From DAMBHY01 sp032068765 (GTDB lineage: Bacteria > Bacteroidota > Bacteroidia > Bacteroidales > Dysgonomonadaceae), in contig DAMBHY010000001.1 in the NCBI GenBank assembly GCA_032068765.1, positions 186,001-250,000 on the forward strand: a stretch of 64,000 nucleotides of DNA, read 5' to 3'. Both the position numbers and the translations under genes were made by a program. Each line of letters begins with the position of its first letter. Position 1 is the stretch's first letter. Under the pieces are notes generated by a model, which was not told the DNA's origin, did no database searches, and worked only from the letters and a program-made list of their open reading frames with translations. Below are positions 8,425 through 16,344 of this stretch, in pieces.

Positions 8425-9355
8425 AATAATTACCCTGACACTGAATCCTGCTGTAGACAAAAACTCTACCGTTCCATCACTGACGCCTAATAATAAACTT
8501 AGATGCAGCACGCCTAGTTTTGAGGCAGGCGGTGGAGGCATCAATGTATCACGAGCCATAAAAGAACTTGGCGGCGAATCTCTCAGTCTTTATCTTGGAG
8601 GCGGATTGACAGGAGAACATCTGGAGCAACTTCTGGATGAAGAAGGTTTTCCTCATAAACGCATCAGCACCGAAGGATTGACTCGCGAAAACTTCTCAGT
8701 TGTGGATGAATCTAACGGCAAACAATATCGTTTTGTGATGCCGGGATATCATGTGTCACAAAAAGAAATAGAAAACGTATTGCAGGAACTGGATAATACT
8801 GTCACTGAAGGCGATTATTTGGTTGCGAGTGGCAGTCTTCCTATTGGAATGCCTATTGATTTCTACGGGAAAATCACCGAACTGGTCAATTCCAAATCTG
8901 CACGCATGATATTGGATACTTCTGGTCAACCGCTTCTGGAAGGTTCTAAATCGGGCGTTTTTCTATTAAAACCCAATCTTCAAGAATTAAACTATCTGTG
9001 CAATGTAGAAAGTCTTTCAGGAATGCAAGTACAGATAAAAGCTCGTGAATTTCTTGAGCAAAACAACTGCTATTGCCTAGTCGTTTCAATGGGTCCGAAA
9101 GGCGCATTGCTCATTACAAAAGATATTACGGAACATGTTCCCGCTCCTCCGGTATTGATGAAAAGTACTGTAGGTGCGGGCGACTGCATGGTTGCTGGTA
9201 TGACCATTGCTTTGTCGCAGGGAAAATCGTTGCGCGAAGTTGTCCGCTATGGAGTGGCTTGCGGTACTGCTGCCACCATGACGGAAGGTGCCGATTTAAT
9301 CCGAAAAATGGATGTTGCGCATCTGTATGAGTGGATTAATACTCATTCAAAATAA
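8417..9355 (+). CDS. 1-phosphofructokinase family hexose kinase (PfkB/Pfk-2 like)
   Basis: A 312-residue ribokinase-fold sugar kinase. The protein aligns by eye with E. coli Pfk-2 along most of its length: ITLTLNPAVD at the start, CSTPSFEAGGGGINVSRAI, QYRFVMPG, VASGSLPIGMP, LKPNLQEL and the C-terminal STVGAGDCMVAGM, whose GAGD holds the catalytic base and anion hole. The likely reaction is ATP-dependent phosphorylation of fructose 6-phosphate, with tagatose 6-phosphate or fructose 1-phosphate as alternatives. It overlaps the gamma-CA-like gene by 8 bp and is followed by an antiporter 24 bp on. Confidence 0.85.
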   Translation: MNKIITLTLNPAVDKNSTVPSLTPNNKLRCSTPSFEAGGGGINVSRAIKELGGESLSLYLGGGLTGEHLEQLLDEEGFPHKRISTEGLTRENFSVVDESNGKQYRFVMPGYHVSQKEIENVLQELDNTVTEGDYLVASGSLPIGMPIDFYGKITELVNSKSARMILDTSGQPLLEGSKSGVFLLKPNLQELNYLCNVESLSGMQVQIKAREFLEQNNCYCLVVSMGPKGALLITKDITEHVPAPPVLMKSTVGAGDCMVAGMTIALSQGKSLREVVRYGVACGTAATMTEGADLIRKMDVAHLYEWINTHSK

Positions 9356-9379
9356 AACCAACTTACTAAAATCTTATTT

Positions 9380-10807
9380 ATGACAGAAATAATGATTATC
9401 CTATTTTTGGTAGGATATTTCTTGATTACAATCGAGCACAAAATAAATATCAACAAAGCCGCAATAGGATTGCTCACGGGGTCTGTGCTATGGATTATTT
9501 ATATGTACGCAGCACCATCGCTCGTTCCTTTAGTATCGGGTGAGGCTTTTAATGAATATATCTCCACAAGCCCTTCATTAATGAATAGCACATTTGCAGA
9601 ACAAATCCGTTCGTTTGTGCTAAATCATCAAATAGTGGAAAGTATCGGTGAAATATCCGAAACTCTGCTTTTCCTTCTGGCAGCAATGACGATAGTGGAA
9701 TTTATCGATTCGCACAGCGGATTTTATTTTGTATCGGATATTATAACCACAAAAAACAAAAAACGATTGCTTTGGATTATCAGCTTCGTCACCTTTTTCA
9801 TGTCTGCATTGCTCGACAACCTTACCACGACCATCATCATGATTATGCTACTTAGAAAGTTGCTGAATGAAAAGCAGGACAGATGGATTTTTGGGAGTAT
9901 GGTGGTGATTGCGGCAAACAGTGGCGGCGCATGGTCTCCTATTGGCGACGTTACGACCATTATGCTTTGGGTGAAAGGCAATATAAGTATGAATGTAGCT
10001 ACTGCATTAATTTTGCCAAGTTTGGTATCCATGATTGTGCCTGTTTTGATTTCTCAGCGTTTCCTAAAAGGTGAAATCTGCAAAAATCAGATGGAAATGT
10101 TCGAAGATACCATTCCTGCTGAACCGATTTTCAAAGTGCGCGAAAGGTTAGTGATTCTTCTATTGGGAGTCGGTCTACTGGTATTGACACCAGTTTTCAA
10201 AATGATTACGCATCTTCCACCATTCATATGGCTATTATTTTCAGTAGGTGTTATATGGGTATATTCAGAATTATTTTATAACACACGAAAAGGTATGGAT
10301 GAGGCAAAGCAGTGGCGCATTGGTAGAGTGCTCTCCAGGATTGATTTTTCTACTATCATGTTCTTTCTGGGAATTCTGTTTGGCGTAGAAGCACTTCGTC
10401 ATGCGGGTATATTGAACAGTATGTCCGTTCTTCTTGCAACTTACATGCCCAATGTATATGCCCAATGCTTGTCCATCGGAGTGCTTTCGTCCATCATAGA
10501 CAATGTTCCACTGGTGGCTGCAGCAATAGCAATGTATCCGGTTGTTGACCCAGCACTGGTTTCTACAATGGCAAACCCTGAATTTATGCAAAACTTTGTA
10601 TCCGACGGTGTTTTTTGGCATTTTCTGGCTTATACTGCAGGTGTTGGTGGAAGTATTTTAATCGTCGGTTCTGCCGCAGGTGTGATTTTGATGGGATTGG
10701 AAAAAGTAACATTTGGCTGGTATCTGAAAAGAATTTCTTTAATAGCTTTTATCGGTTATATAACAGGAGCGGCTGCTTATATTTTGCAGCAGATGATTAT
10801 TTTTTAA
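9380..10807 (+). CDS. nhaD: Sodium:proton antiporter, NhaD type
   Basis: A 475-residue inner-membrane protein with about a dozen hydrophobic segments. Blocks typical of NhaD in the IT superfamily are visible: MSALLDNLTTTIIMIMLL near residues 138-155, VVIAANSGGAWSPIGDVTT near 175-195 and SIIDNVPLVAAA near 372-383. These hold the paired unwound-helix Asp/Thr sites. The protein probably exchanges Na+ or Li+ for protons and so serves pH and salt balance. It lies 10 bp before an MFS exporter on the same strand. Confidence 0.88.
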   Translation: MTEIMIILFLVGYFLITIEHKININKAAIGLLTGSVLWIIYMYAAPSLVPLVSGEAFNEYISTSPSLMNSTFAEQIRSFVLNHQIVESIGEISETLLFLLAAMTIVEFIDSHSGFYFVSDIITTKNKKRLLWIISFVTFFMSALLDNLTTTIIMIMLLRKLLNEKQDRWIFGSMVVIAANSGGAWSPIGDVTTIMLWVKGNISMNVATALILPSLVSMIVPVLISQRFLKGEICKNQMEMFEDTIPAEPIFKVRERLVILLLGVGLLVLTPVFKMITHLPPFIWLLFSVGVIWVYSELFYNTRKGMDEAKQWRIGRVLSRIDFSTIMFFLGILFGVEALRHAGILNSMSVLLATYMPNVYAQCLSIGVLSSIIDNVPLVAAAIAMYPVVDPALVSTMANPEFMQNFVSDGVFWHFLAYTAGVGGSILIVGSAAGVILMGLEKVTFGWYLKRISLIAFIGYITGAAAYILQQMIIF

Positions 10808-10817
10808 TCCATAAAAT

Positions 10818-12197
10818 ATGAACGGCTGGACTAAAACTCAACTCTATACCTTATTAATGGTAGGTACAACATCTTTTATGGGGACTTTTGTAATTTCCTC
10901 TATAAATATTACGTTACCTGCTATAGAAAAATCTTTCGGCATGAGTGCTGTAGAATTGAGTTGGGTGATTACCGCATTTTTGTTATCTACAGCCATGTTT
11001 ATGCTTCCCGTTGGGAAATGGGGTGACTCATCAGGCAACGAAAAACTTTACAAGACAGGATTGGTTATTTTTACAATAGCATCATTGAGTTGCGCTATTT
11101 CCACTTCCGGAATATGGCTGATTATTTCTCGATTTTTTCAAGGTTTAGGAGCAGCATTTACCAATACTACAGGTCAAGCAATTTTAGTTTCCTCTTTCTC
11201 ACCAAAAGAAAGAGGAAGGGTTTTAGGTCTATCAGTATCTATGGTTTATGCAGGCTTAGCGGTAGGCCCTTTTGTGGGTGGCCTCGTTGCCCAACAAATT
11301 GGTTGGGAATCATTGTTCTACATAGCTACAATTCTTGGAATTATAATCACGATTATGGCTTTTCTTTTCTTGAAAAATTCAGAATCCTCCATAAAGTCAA
11401 CTGGTAAAAATGATATTATTGGAACGATTATATTTATGCTTGGATTATTCTCTTTAGTATATGGTTCATCTATTATTGAGACGAATTTAGGATGGATAAT
11501 ATTATTGGGCGGATTGACATTACTTGCATTTTTCTGGTGGATAGAATCTCGCACTTCATTTCCAATGTTTAACACGAAACTCTTCAGTCGAAACAGATTG
11601 TTTGCATTCTCAAATATAGCTGCGCTCATCAATTATACTGCCACCTTTGCCATAGTATTTTTTCTAAGCTTCTTTTTACAAAAAATAAAGGGATTCTCAC
11701 CTTCTAAAGCAGGACTAATAATCATAGCACAACCAGTAGTTATGACACTTGCCTCGCCTATTATAGGAAAACTTTCTGATAAAATTCAGCCACGTATTTT
11801 TACTACTATCGGCATGTTCATGTGTGCCATCGGATTAGCGGCACTGTCTTTTGTTACCCCTAAAACACCTATAGCCTTTATAGTTAGTATTTTGATTTTT
11901 ATGGGACTAGGATTTGCTTTCTTCTCATCACCAAATATGAATACCATTATGGGTTCAGTTGATAAAGGCCAATACGGACAAGCATCTGGTACTGCTGCAT
12001 CAATGAGGGTTTTCGGTCAAATTATTAGCATGGCGATTGTAACACTATTTTTGGCTGTATTCTTTCAAGGGAGCAGTATAGAATTGGTTTCTAACGAAAT
12101 TTTTCTTTCAGTGATGAAAAGAGGATTTCTAACTTTTTCTTTGATGGCACTACTTGGCACCTATTTTTCTGCTGCACGTGGAAAAATGGTTAGATAG
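10818..12197 (+). CDS. MFS transporter, DHA2 (EmrB/QacA-like) drug exporter family
   Basis: A 459-residue polytopic protein. The N-terminal SSINITLPAIEKSFGMSAVELSWV is the DHA2 pattern (motif D1 region, quoted in part: INITLPAIEKSF). GKWGDSSGNEKLYKTG is the MFS motif A loop between helices 2 and 3, and GPFVGGLVAQQIGWESLFYI is motif C, typical of antiporters. It probably exports a toxic compound by proton exchange; the substrate is unknown. It follows nhaD closely and is the last gene of the plus-strand run before the queC promoter. Confidence 0.85.
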   Translation: MNGWTKTQLYTLLMVGTTSFMGTFVISSINITLPAIEKSFGMSAVELSWVITAFLLSTAMFMLPVGKWGDSSGNEKLYKTGLVIFTIASLSCAISTSGIWLIISRFFQGLGAAFTNTTGQAILVSSFSPKERGRVLGLSVSMVYAGLAVGPFVGGLVAQQIGWESLFYIATILGIIITIMAFLFLKNSESSIKSTGKNDIIGTIIFMLGLFSLVYGSSIIETNLGWIILLGGLTLLAFFWWIESRTSFPMFNTKLFSRNRLFAFSNIAALINYTATFAIVFFLSFFLQKIKGFSPSKAGLIIIAQPVVMTLASPIIGKLSDKIQPRIFTTIGMFMCAIGLAALSFVTPKTPIAFIVSILIFMGLGFAFFSSPNMNTIMGSVDKGQYGQASGTAASMRVFGQIISMAIVTLFLAVFFQGSSIELVSNEIFLSVMKRGFLTFSLMALLGTYFSAARGKMVR

Positions 12198-12294
12198 GAG
12201 GTAAAAACAAATAGCCTAATGTGAACAGTTTGCAGTAAAACTGCCAAACTTTAAAACTCACGACATTCAACTTCAAACATATTCTGTTTTTCTG

Positions 12295-12302
12295 TATCTT
12301 TG
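12295..12302 (+). promoter_or_regulatory. Bacteroidetes -7 box for queC
   Basis: TATCTTTG is an exact TAnnTTTG. Transcription would begin near 12308, leaving a 5' leader of about 55 nt that contains two small foldable segments. No good -33 TTTG is visible. Confidence 0.55.
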
Positions 12303-12309
12303 CAATCGT

Positions 12310-12359
12310 AAAGCACGTTGCTTTGCTGTGTAACTTAGGAAACCACATTAAAAACAAAG
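12310..12359 (+). promoter_or_regulatory. Candidate preQ1-I-like riboswitch in the queC leader
   Basis: Two structures can be drawn. A 6-bp hairpin AAAGCA (12310-12315) / TGCTTT (12319-12324) comes first. Then TGTG (12327-12330) pairs with CACA (12344-12347), enclosing a loop with CTTAG (12334-12338), and an A-rich tail ends in CAAAG (12355-12359), 4 bp before the ATG. CTTAG in the loop can pair with CAAAG in the tail to make an H-type pseudoknot, as CGCAG and CAAGG do in the Thermoanaerobacter preQ1-I RNA. Position before a preQ0 biosynthesis gene fits. The stem is only 4 bp and this is a hand fold, so it stays a candidate. Confidence 0.4.
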
Positions 12360-12363
12360 ATTT

Positions 12364-13032
12364 ATGGACAAAATATATAAAAACGAGGATGCACTCGTTC
12401 TATTTTCAGGTGGACAAGACTCTACCACTTGTCTTTATTGGGCAAAAGCCCATTTCAGAAATGTTGAAACAATATGTTTCGCCTATGGTCAACGCCATTC
12501 TCAGGAGGTTGACAACGCCCGCCGAATAGCCGAATTGGCAGATGTGCCCTTCAGGATGATGGATGTAAGCGTTATCTCTCAACTGGCTCCCAGTTCTCTT
12601 ACGGATGATTCCATCACAATGGATGAAGAAAAACCTGCCGACTCTTACCCAAACACATTCGTTCCAGGAAGGAACATGATTTTTCTTACTTTCGCAGCTA
12701 CTATTGCTTACGCAAGAGGCATTAAGCACATTGTAACCGGTGTATCTGAAGCGGATTACAGTGGATATCCCGATTGTCGTGACACTTTTATTCATTCGGT
12801 CAATTCTTCGATAAACCTTGCGATGGATAAACAATTTATCATCCATACACCACTAATGTGGAGAGACAAAAAAGAAGTATGGCAGCTTGCGGACGAATTG
12901 GGAGTATTTGATATTATTAGAAACGAAACACTTACATGTTATAATGGTGTTATCGCCGATGGATGCGGTCATTGTCCTTCCTGCAAATTACGAAAAAAAG
13001 GATTGGAAGAATATCTGATGATTAGAGTTTAA
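12364..13032 (+). CDS. queC: 7-cyano-7-deazaguanine synthase
   Basis: Converts 7-carboxy-7-deazaguanine to preQ0 using ATP and ammonia, in queuosine biosynthesis. The 222-residue protein has the PP-loop LVLFSGGQDSTTCL at the N-terminus, SEADYSGYPDCRDTFI in the middle and the zinc-binding cysteines in CYNGVIADGCGHCPSCKLR at the C-terminus. Length is standard. queF follows 93 bp downstream on the same strand; queD and queE are not in the window. The leader may respond to preQ1. Confidence 0.97.
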   Translation: MDKIYKNEDALVLFSGGQDSTTCLYWAKAHFRNVETICFAYGQRHSQEVDNARRIAELADVPFRMMDVSVISQLAPSSLTDDSITMDEEKPADSYPNTFVPGRNMIFLTFAATIAYARGIKHIVTGVSEADYSGYPDCRDTFIHSVNSSINLAMDKQFIIHTPLMWRDKKEVWQLADELGVFDIIRNETLTCYNGVIADGCGHCPSCKLRKKGLEEYLMIRV

Positions 13033-13125
13033 TGTTGGATGTTTGACGTTTAAAGTTTAACATTTGGTGGAATCGCAGATTTACGCATTTTTTCATTTTC
13101 AATTTTAGCTTCTCATTTTAAAATT

Positions 13126-13599
13126 ATGTCACAACAAAAAATAGAAGGTCTTACCCATCTGGGTAGCAAAACAGCATACAAACAAGACTATGCTCCCGAA
13201 GTGCTGGAAGCATTCGAGAACAAACACCAAGGCAATGATTATTGGGTAACATTCGACTGCCCTGAGTTTACCAGCTTGTGCCCCATTACCGGACAACCAG
13301 ACTTTGCTACAATACGTGTGGATTACATTCCTGACATTCGTATGGTCGAGAGCAAAAGTTTGAAACTTTATTTGTTCAGTTTTCGTAATCATGGCGCATT
13401 TCATGAAGACTGCGTTAATATCATTATGAAAGATCTAATCGCGCTGATGGATCCGAAATACATCGAAATCACTGGCATATTTACTCCCCGCGGAGGAATA
13501 AGTATTTATCCTTTTTGCAACTACGGCAAACCAAATACCAAATTTGAAAAAATGGCGGAAAAGCGATTGTTTCAACATCAGTTTCCTTTGAATAAATAG
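13126..13599 (+). CDS. queF: NADPH-dependent 7-cyano-7-deazaguanine reductase (type I QueF)
   Basis: Reduces preQ0 to preQ1. The 157-residue size identifies the short, single-domain type I form. The catalytic Cys and Asp are in FTSLCPITGQPDFA near residues 45-60, and the family QueF motif ESKSLKLYLFSFRNHG follows near residue 75, with HEDCVN after it. It lies downstream of queC, so the two steps that handle the nitrile intermediate are encoded together. Confidence 0.97.
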   Translation: MSQQKIEGLTHLGSKTAYKQDYAPEVLEAFENKHQGNDYWVTFDCPEFTSLCPITGQPDFATIRVDYIPDIRMVESKSLKLYLFSFRNHGAFHEDCVNIIMKDLIALMDPKYIEITGIFTPRGGISIYPFCNYGKPNTKFEKMAEKRLFQHQFPLNK

Positions 13600-13678
13600 T
13601 AGAATCTGTTTTTTAAAAATTATCGTGTTAGTAAAATAAAACATAACTTTACGGCAAATATAAATACACAATTTGCTT

Positions 13679-15952
13679 ATGAAAAGATATGCTTTTATTT
13701 TATCGTTACTCACGTTTTTTATTTTTAGTGCTAACGCTCAAACGGATAATGCACGATTTGTAAATCCATTTATCGGAACGGGTACGTTGGATGCATCCAG
13801 TCTTTCGGGAAGTAATTTTCCAGGTGCATGCGCTCCGTTTGGTTTGGTTCAATTAAGTCCCGACACCAAGAGATTTCCCTGGGATCCATGCAGTGGTTAT
13901 GATTATAATTACAATATTATTACAGGGTTCAGCCATACCCATCTAAGCGGGACCGGCATACCAGACTTGTTCGATTTTCTCTTCATGCCATATGGTGGAG
14001 AAATACAATGGGAAACCGGTGATGAGAAAAGTGCAACGGGTTTTCGCTCTCATTTTCGTCACGAAACTGAATCTGCCAAACCAGGCTACTACAGCGTATT
14101 GCTGGATGACTACAACATCAAAGTAGAACTTTCTGCCACCGCACATTGTGGAATACATCGTTACACATTTCCCGACAATAAACCATACAACTTAATGATA
14201 GATCTCGATTACGCGCTCGCAAGAGAAAGTCGTAAACCTCATTATATTGCTACGCAAATTCGTGTAATCGACAATAAAACCATAGAAGGCTATCGAATCA
14301 TTACTGGTTGGGCGCCATTGAGGAAAGTGTATTTTCGTGCAGAATTTTCTCAACCCTTCGCTTCTTCAATTGTGAAATCTCGTACTGGTGAATATATAAA
14401 CAATCCTGTAACAAATGCCAATCCAATGAAGATGAATCTAAGGTTTGAGAAAAATAACAATACTCCCTTGGTAGTAGCTGTTGGTATTTCATCTGTTTCA
14501 CCTGAAGGTGCTAAAGCAAACCTTAAAGCTGAAATAGCAGACTTTAATTTTGACCGCATTGCAGAACAAACATATCAAACATGGAATAAGGAACTGGCTT
14601 GCATAGATGTGGAAGCTTCGGATGTAAAAAAAAGAATTTTCTACACGGGACTGTATCACGCTTTTATTCAACCAAACAATATTGCGGATGTTAATGGTGA
14701 CTATTTAGATACCAATTTTAATAAACGCACATCAAAAGATGGAAGTTATTACAGCACATTCTCATTGTGGGACACCTATCGTGCAGCACATCCGCTCTAT
14801 ACATTGGTTCAGGAGAAACGTACCGCATCGTTTATTAATTCGATGATTAAACAATATGAAACATACGGTTATCTGCCCATCTGGCATTTGTGGGGTACGG
14901 AAAATTACTGTATGATTGGCAATCATGCCATCCCAGTGTTAGCCGACGCATTTTTTAAAAACATCAAAGGGTTTGATTCTCAAAAAGCTTACGAAGCCGT
15001 AAAAGCATCTGCCATGAACGCCCACGTCAACTTTAACCCTTCACTGCTGGACAAATACGGCTATTTTCCTGAAGACAAACAAACCGAGTCGGTTTCTATC
15101 ACTCTTGAAGTTGCTTTTGATGATTGGTGCGTAGCACAAATGGCAAAGAAATTAGGCTACGAGGCTGATTATAATTATTTTATCAAACGCAGTGAAACGT
15201 ACAAAAATCTTTTCGATTCAAAAATAGGTTTCTTTAGAGGGAAAAACAGTGACGGGAAATGGCTAGAACCATTCAATCCGCTGACTTATGGAGGAAATGG
15301 AGGATACCCTTTTACAGAAGGTAATGCATGGCAATATCTCTGGTATGTACCACAGGACTTAAATGCTTTTATAGGTTTGTTTGGTGGCCTAGAAAACTTT
15401 ACCAAGAAGTTGGATACATTCTTCACTCTTACCGCAAAACCCGAAGATGTGAATGGCAACGCATCAGGATTTATTGGACAATATGCACACGGAAACGAAC
15501 CGAGCCACCATGCTGCATATCTGTATGATTTCACCAACGAACCTTGGAAAACGCAGTTTTACACTGCAAAAATAATGAACGAGTTATACAATGACGGACA
15601 TTCTGGTTACTCTGGGAACGATGACTGCGGGCAAATGTCGGCATGGTATATATTGAGTGCGATGGGATTCTACCCAGTTAATCCATCAAATAGTATTTAT
15701 TGCTTCGGTTCGCCTCAACTTTCCAAAGCAACAATCCATTTAGAAAATGGAAAAGATTTCACAATAACTGCCAAGAATGCATCAGAAAAAAACATGTATA
15801 TTCAACAGATTCTTTTGAATGGAAAACCATATAAAAAACTGTATCTTACCCACCAGGACATTTTGAATGGCGGTAAACTTGAGTTTTCCATGGGAGCAAA
15901 ACCAAATAAGGATATGGCTAAGTATGAAAAACCGAGATATATAGGGTATTAA
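13679..15952 (+). CDS. GH92 family alpha-mannosidase, secreted
   Basis: A 757-residue calcium-dependent exo-alpha-mannosidase, probably trimming mannose from N-glycans in the periplasm or at the surface. A signal peptide is clear (MKRYAFILSLLTFFIFSANAQ). Family blocks include the early RFVNPFIGTG, FSHTHLSGTGIPD, FSLWDTYRAAHP near residue 360, and GNDDCGQMSAWYILSAMGFY near the C-terminus, which holds acidic catalytic residues. The start at 13679 is preferred over an in-frame TTG two codons upstream. It is not in an obvious polysaccharide utilisation locus here. Confidence 0.95.
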   Translation: MKRYAFILSLLTFFIFSANAQTDNARFVNPFIGTGTLDASSLSGSNFPGACAPFGLVQLSPDTKRFPWDPCSGYDYNYNIITGFSHTHLSGTGIPDLFDFLFMPYGGEIQWETGDEKSATGFRSHFRHETESAKPGYYSVLLDDYNIKVELSATAHCGIHRYTFPDNKPYNLMIDLDYALARESRKPHYIATQIRVIDNKTIEGYRIITGWAPLRKVYFRAEFSQPFASSIVKSRTGEYINNPVTNANPMKMNLRFEKNNNTPLVVAVGISSVSPEGAKANLKAEIADFNFDRIAEQTYQTWNKELACIDVEASDVKKRIFYTGLYHAFIQPNNIADVNGDYLDTNFNKRTSKDGSYYSTFSLWDTYRAAHPLYTLVQEKRTASFINSMIKQYETYGYLPIWHLWGTENYCMIGNHAIPVLADAFFKNIKGFDSQKAYEAVKASAMNAHVNFNPSLLDKYGYFPEDKQTESVSITLEVAFDDWCVAQMAKKLGYEADYNYFIKRSETYKNLFDSKIGFFRGKNSDGKWLEPFNPLTYGGNGGYPFTEGNAWQYLWYVPQDLNAFIGLFGGLENFTKKLDTFFTLTAKPEDVNGNASGFIGQYAHGNEPSHHAAYLYDFTNEPWKTQFYTAKIMNELYNDGHSGYSGNDDCGQMSAWYILSAMGFYPVNPSNSIYCFGSPQLSKATIHLENGKDFTITAKNASEKNMYIQQILLNGKPYKKLYLTHQDILNGGKLEFSMGAKPNKDMAKYEKPRYIGY

Positions 15953-15984
15953 CTATATTTGGATTGGAGGCACAAGAATATATT

Positions 15985-16016
15985 GAATCCCAAAAGTTGT
16001 ACAACTTTTGGGATTC
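15985..16016. repeat. Perfect 32-bp palindrome
   Basis: The two 16-base arms, beginning GAATCCCAAAAGTTGT, are exact reverse complements with no spacer. It lies 33 bp after the GH92 stop codon. There is no T-run outside the stem, so it is not a textbook terminator, although it may still stop or protect the GH92 transcript. It directly precedes a remnant of a transporter gene. Confidence 0.85.
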
Positions 16017-16074
16017 ATAGCATATTTGGTAATGCCCTTTGTTTGTAACTTTTTTAAAAAAACAAAACAAGGAA

Positions 16075-16248
16075 GCCTACATGCGGGCGAGTATGATTTT
16101 TACGCCGAACGATGTGATGGTGAATCTCGGAATTATTATGGCAGGAGTGCTGGTATATCTTACTCAATCGGCTTATCCCGACCTCATCGTAGGAATTATC
16201 GTTTTCACTATCGCGTCAAGAGGCACATTCTCCGTTCTCAAATTATAG
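16075..16248 (+). pseudogene. C-terminal remnant of a cation diffusion facilitator (CDF) transporter
   Basis: About 55 residues read MRASMIFTPNDVMVNLG followed by a second hydrophobic stretch with YPDLIVGIIVF and SVLKL at the end. This is the pattern of helices 5 and 6 of short CDF metal exporters (NMRAxxxxxxNDVxxNxG ... PDxxxG). Nothing resembling the first four helices precedes it; upstream is the 32-bp palindrome. I read it as a truncated, non-functional leftover. A small functional two-helix protein cannot be excluded, but no separate promoter or start signal stands out. Confidence 0.7.
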
Positions 16249-16292
16249 AAATGATTTCATATTTCAACGCTTTCAAATTCAATATAAATTCT

Positions 16293-16300
16293 TAATTTTG
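16293..16300 (+). promoter_or_regulatory. Bacteroidetes -7 box for the C69 peptidase
   Basis: TAATTTTG fits TAnnTTTG and lies 44 bp before the ATG at 16345. A TTTC at 16271-16274 sits about where the -33 element should be. Confidence 0.45.
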
Positions 16301-16344
16301 AAAGCTATAAACAATCTTTACATTTTATCAAATAAATATATTTC

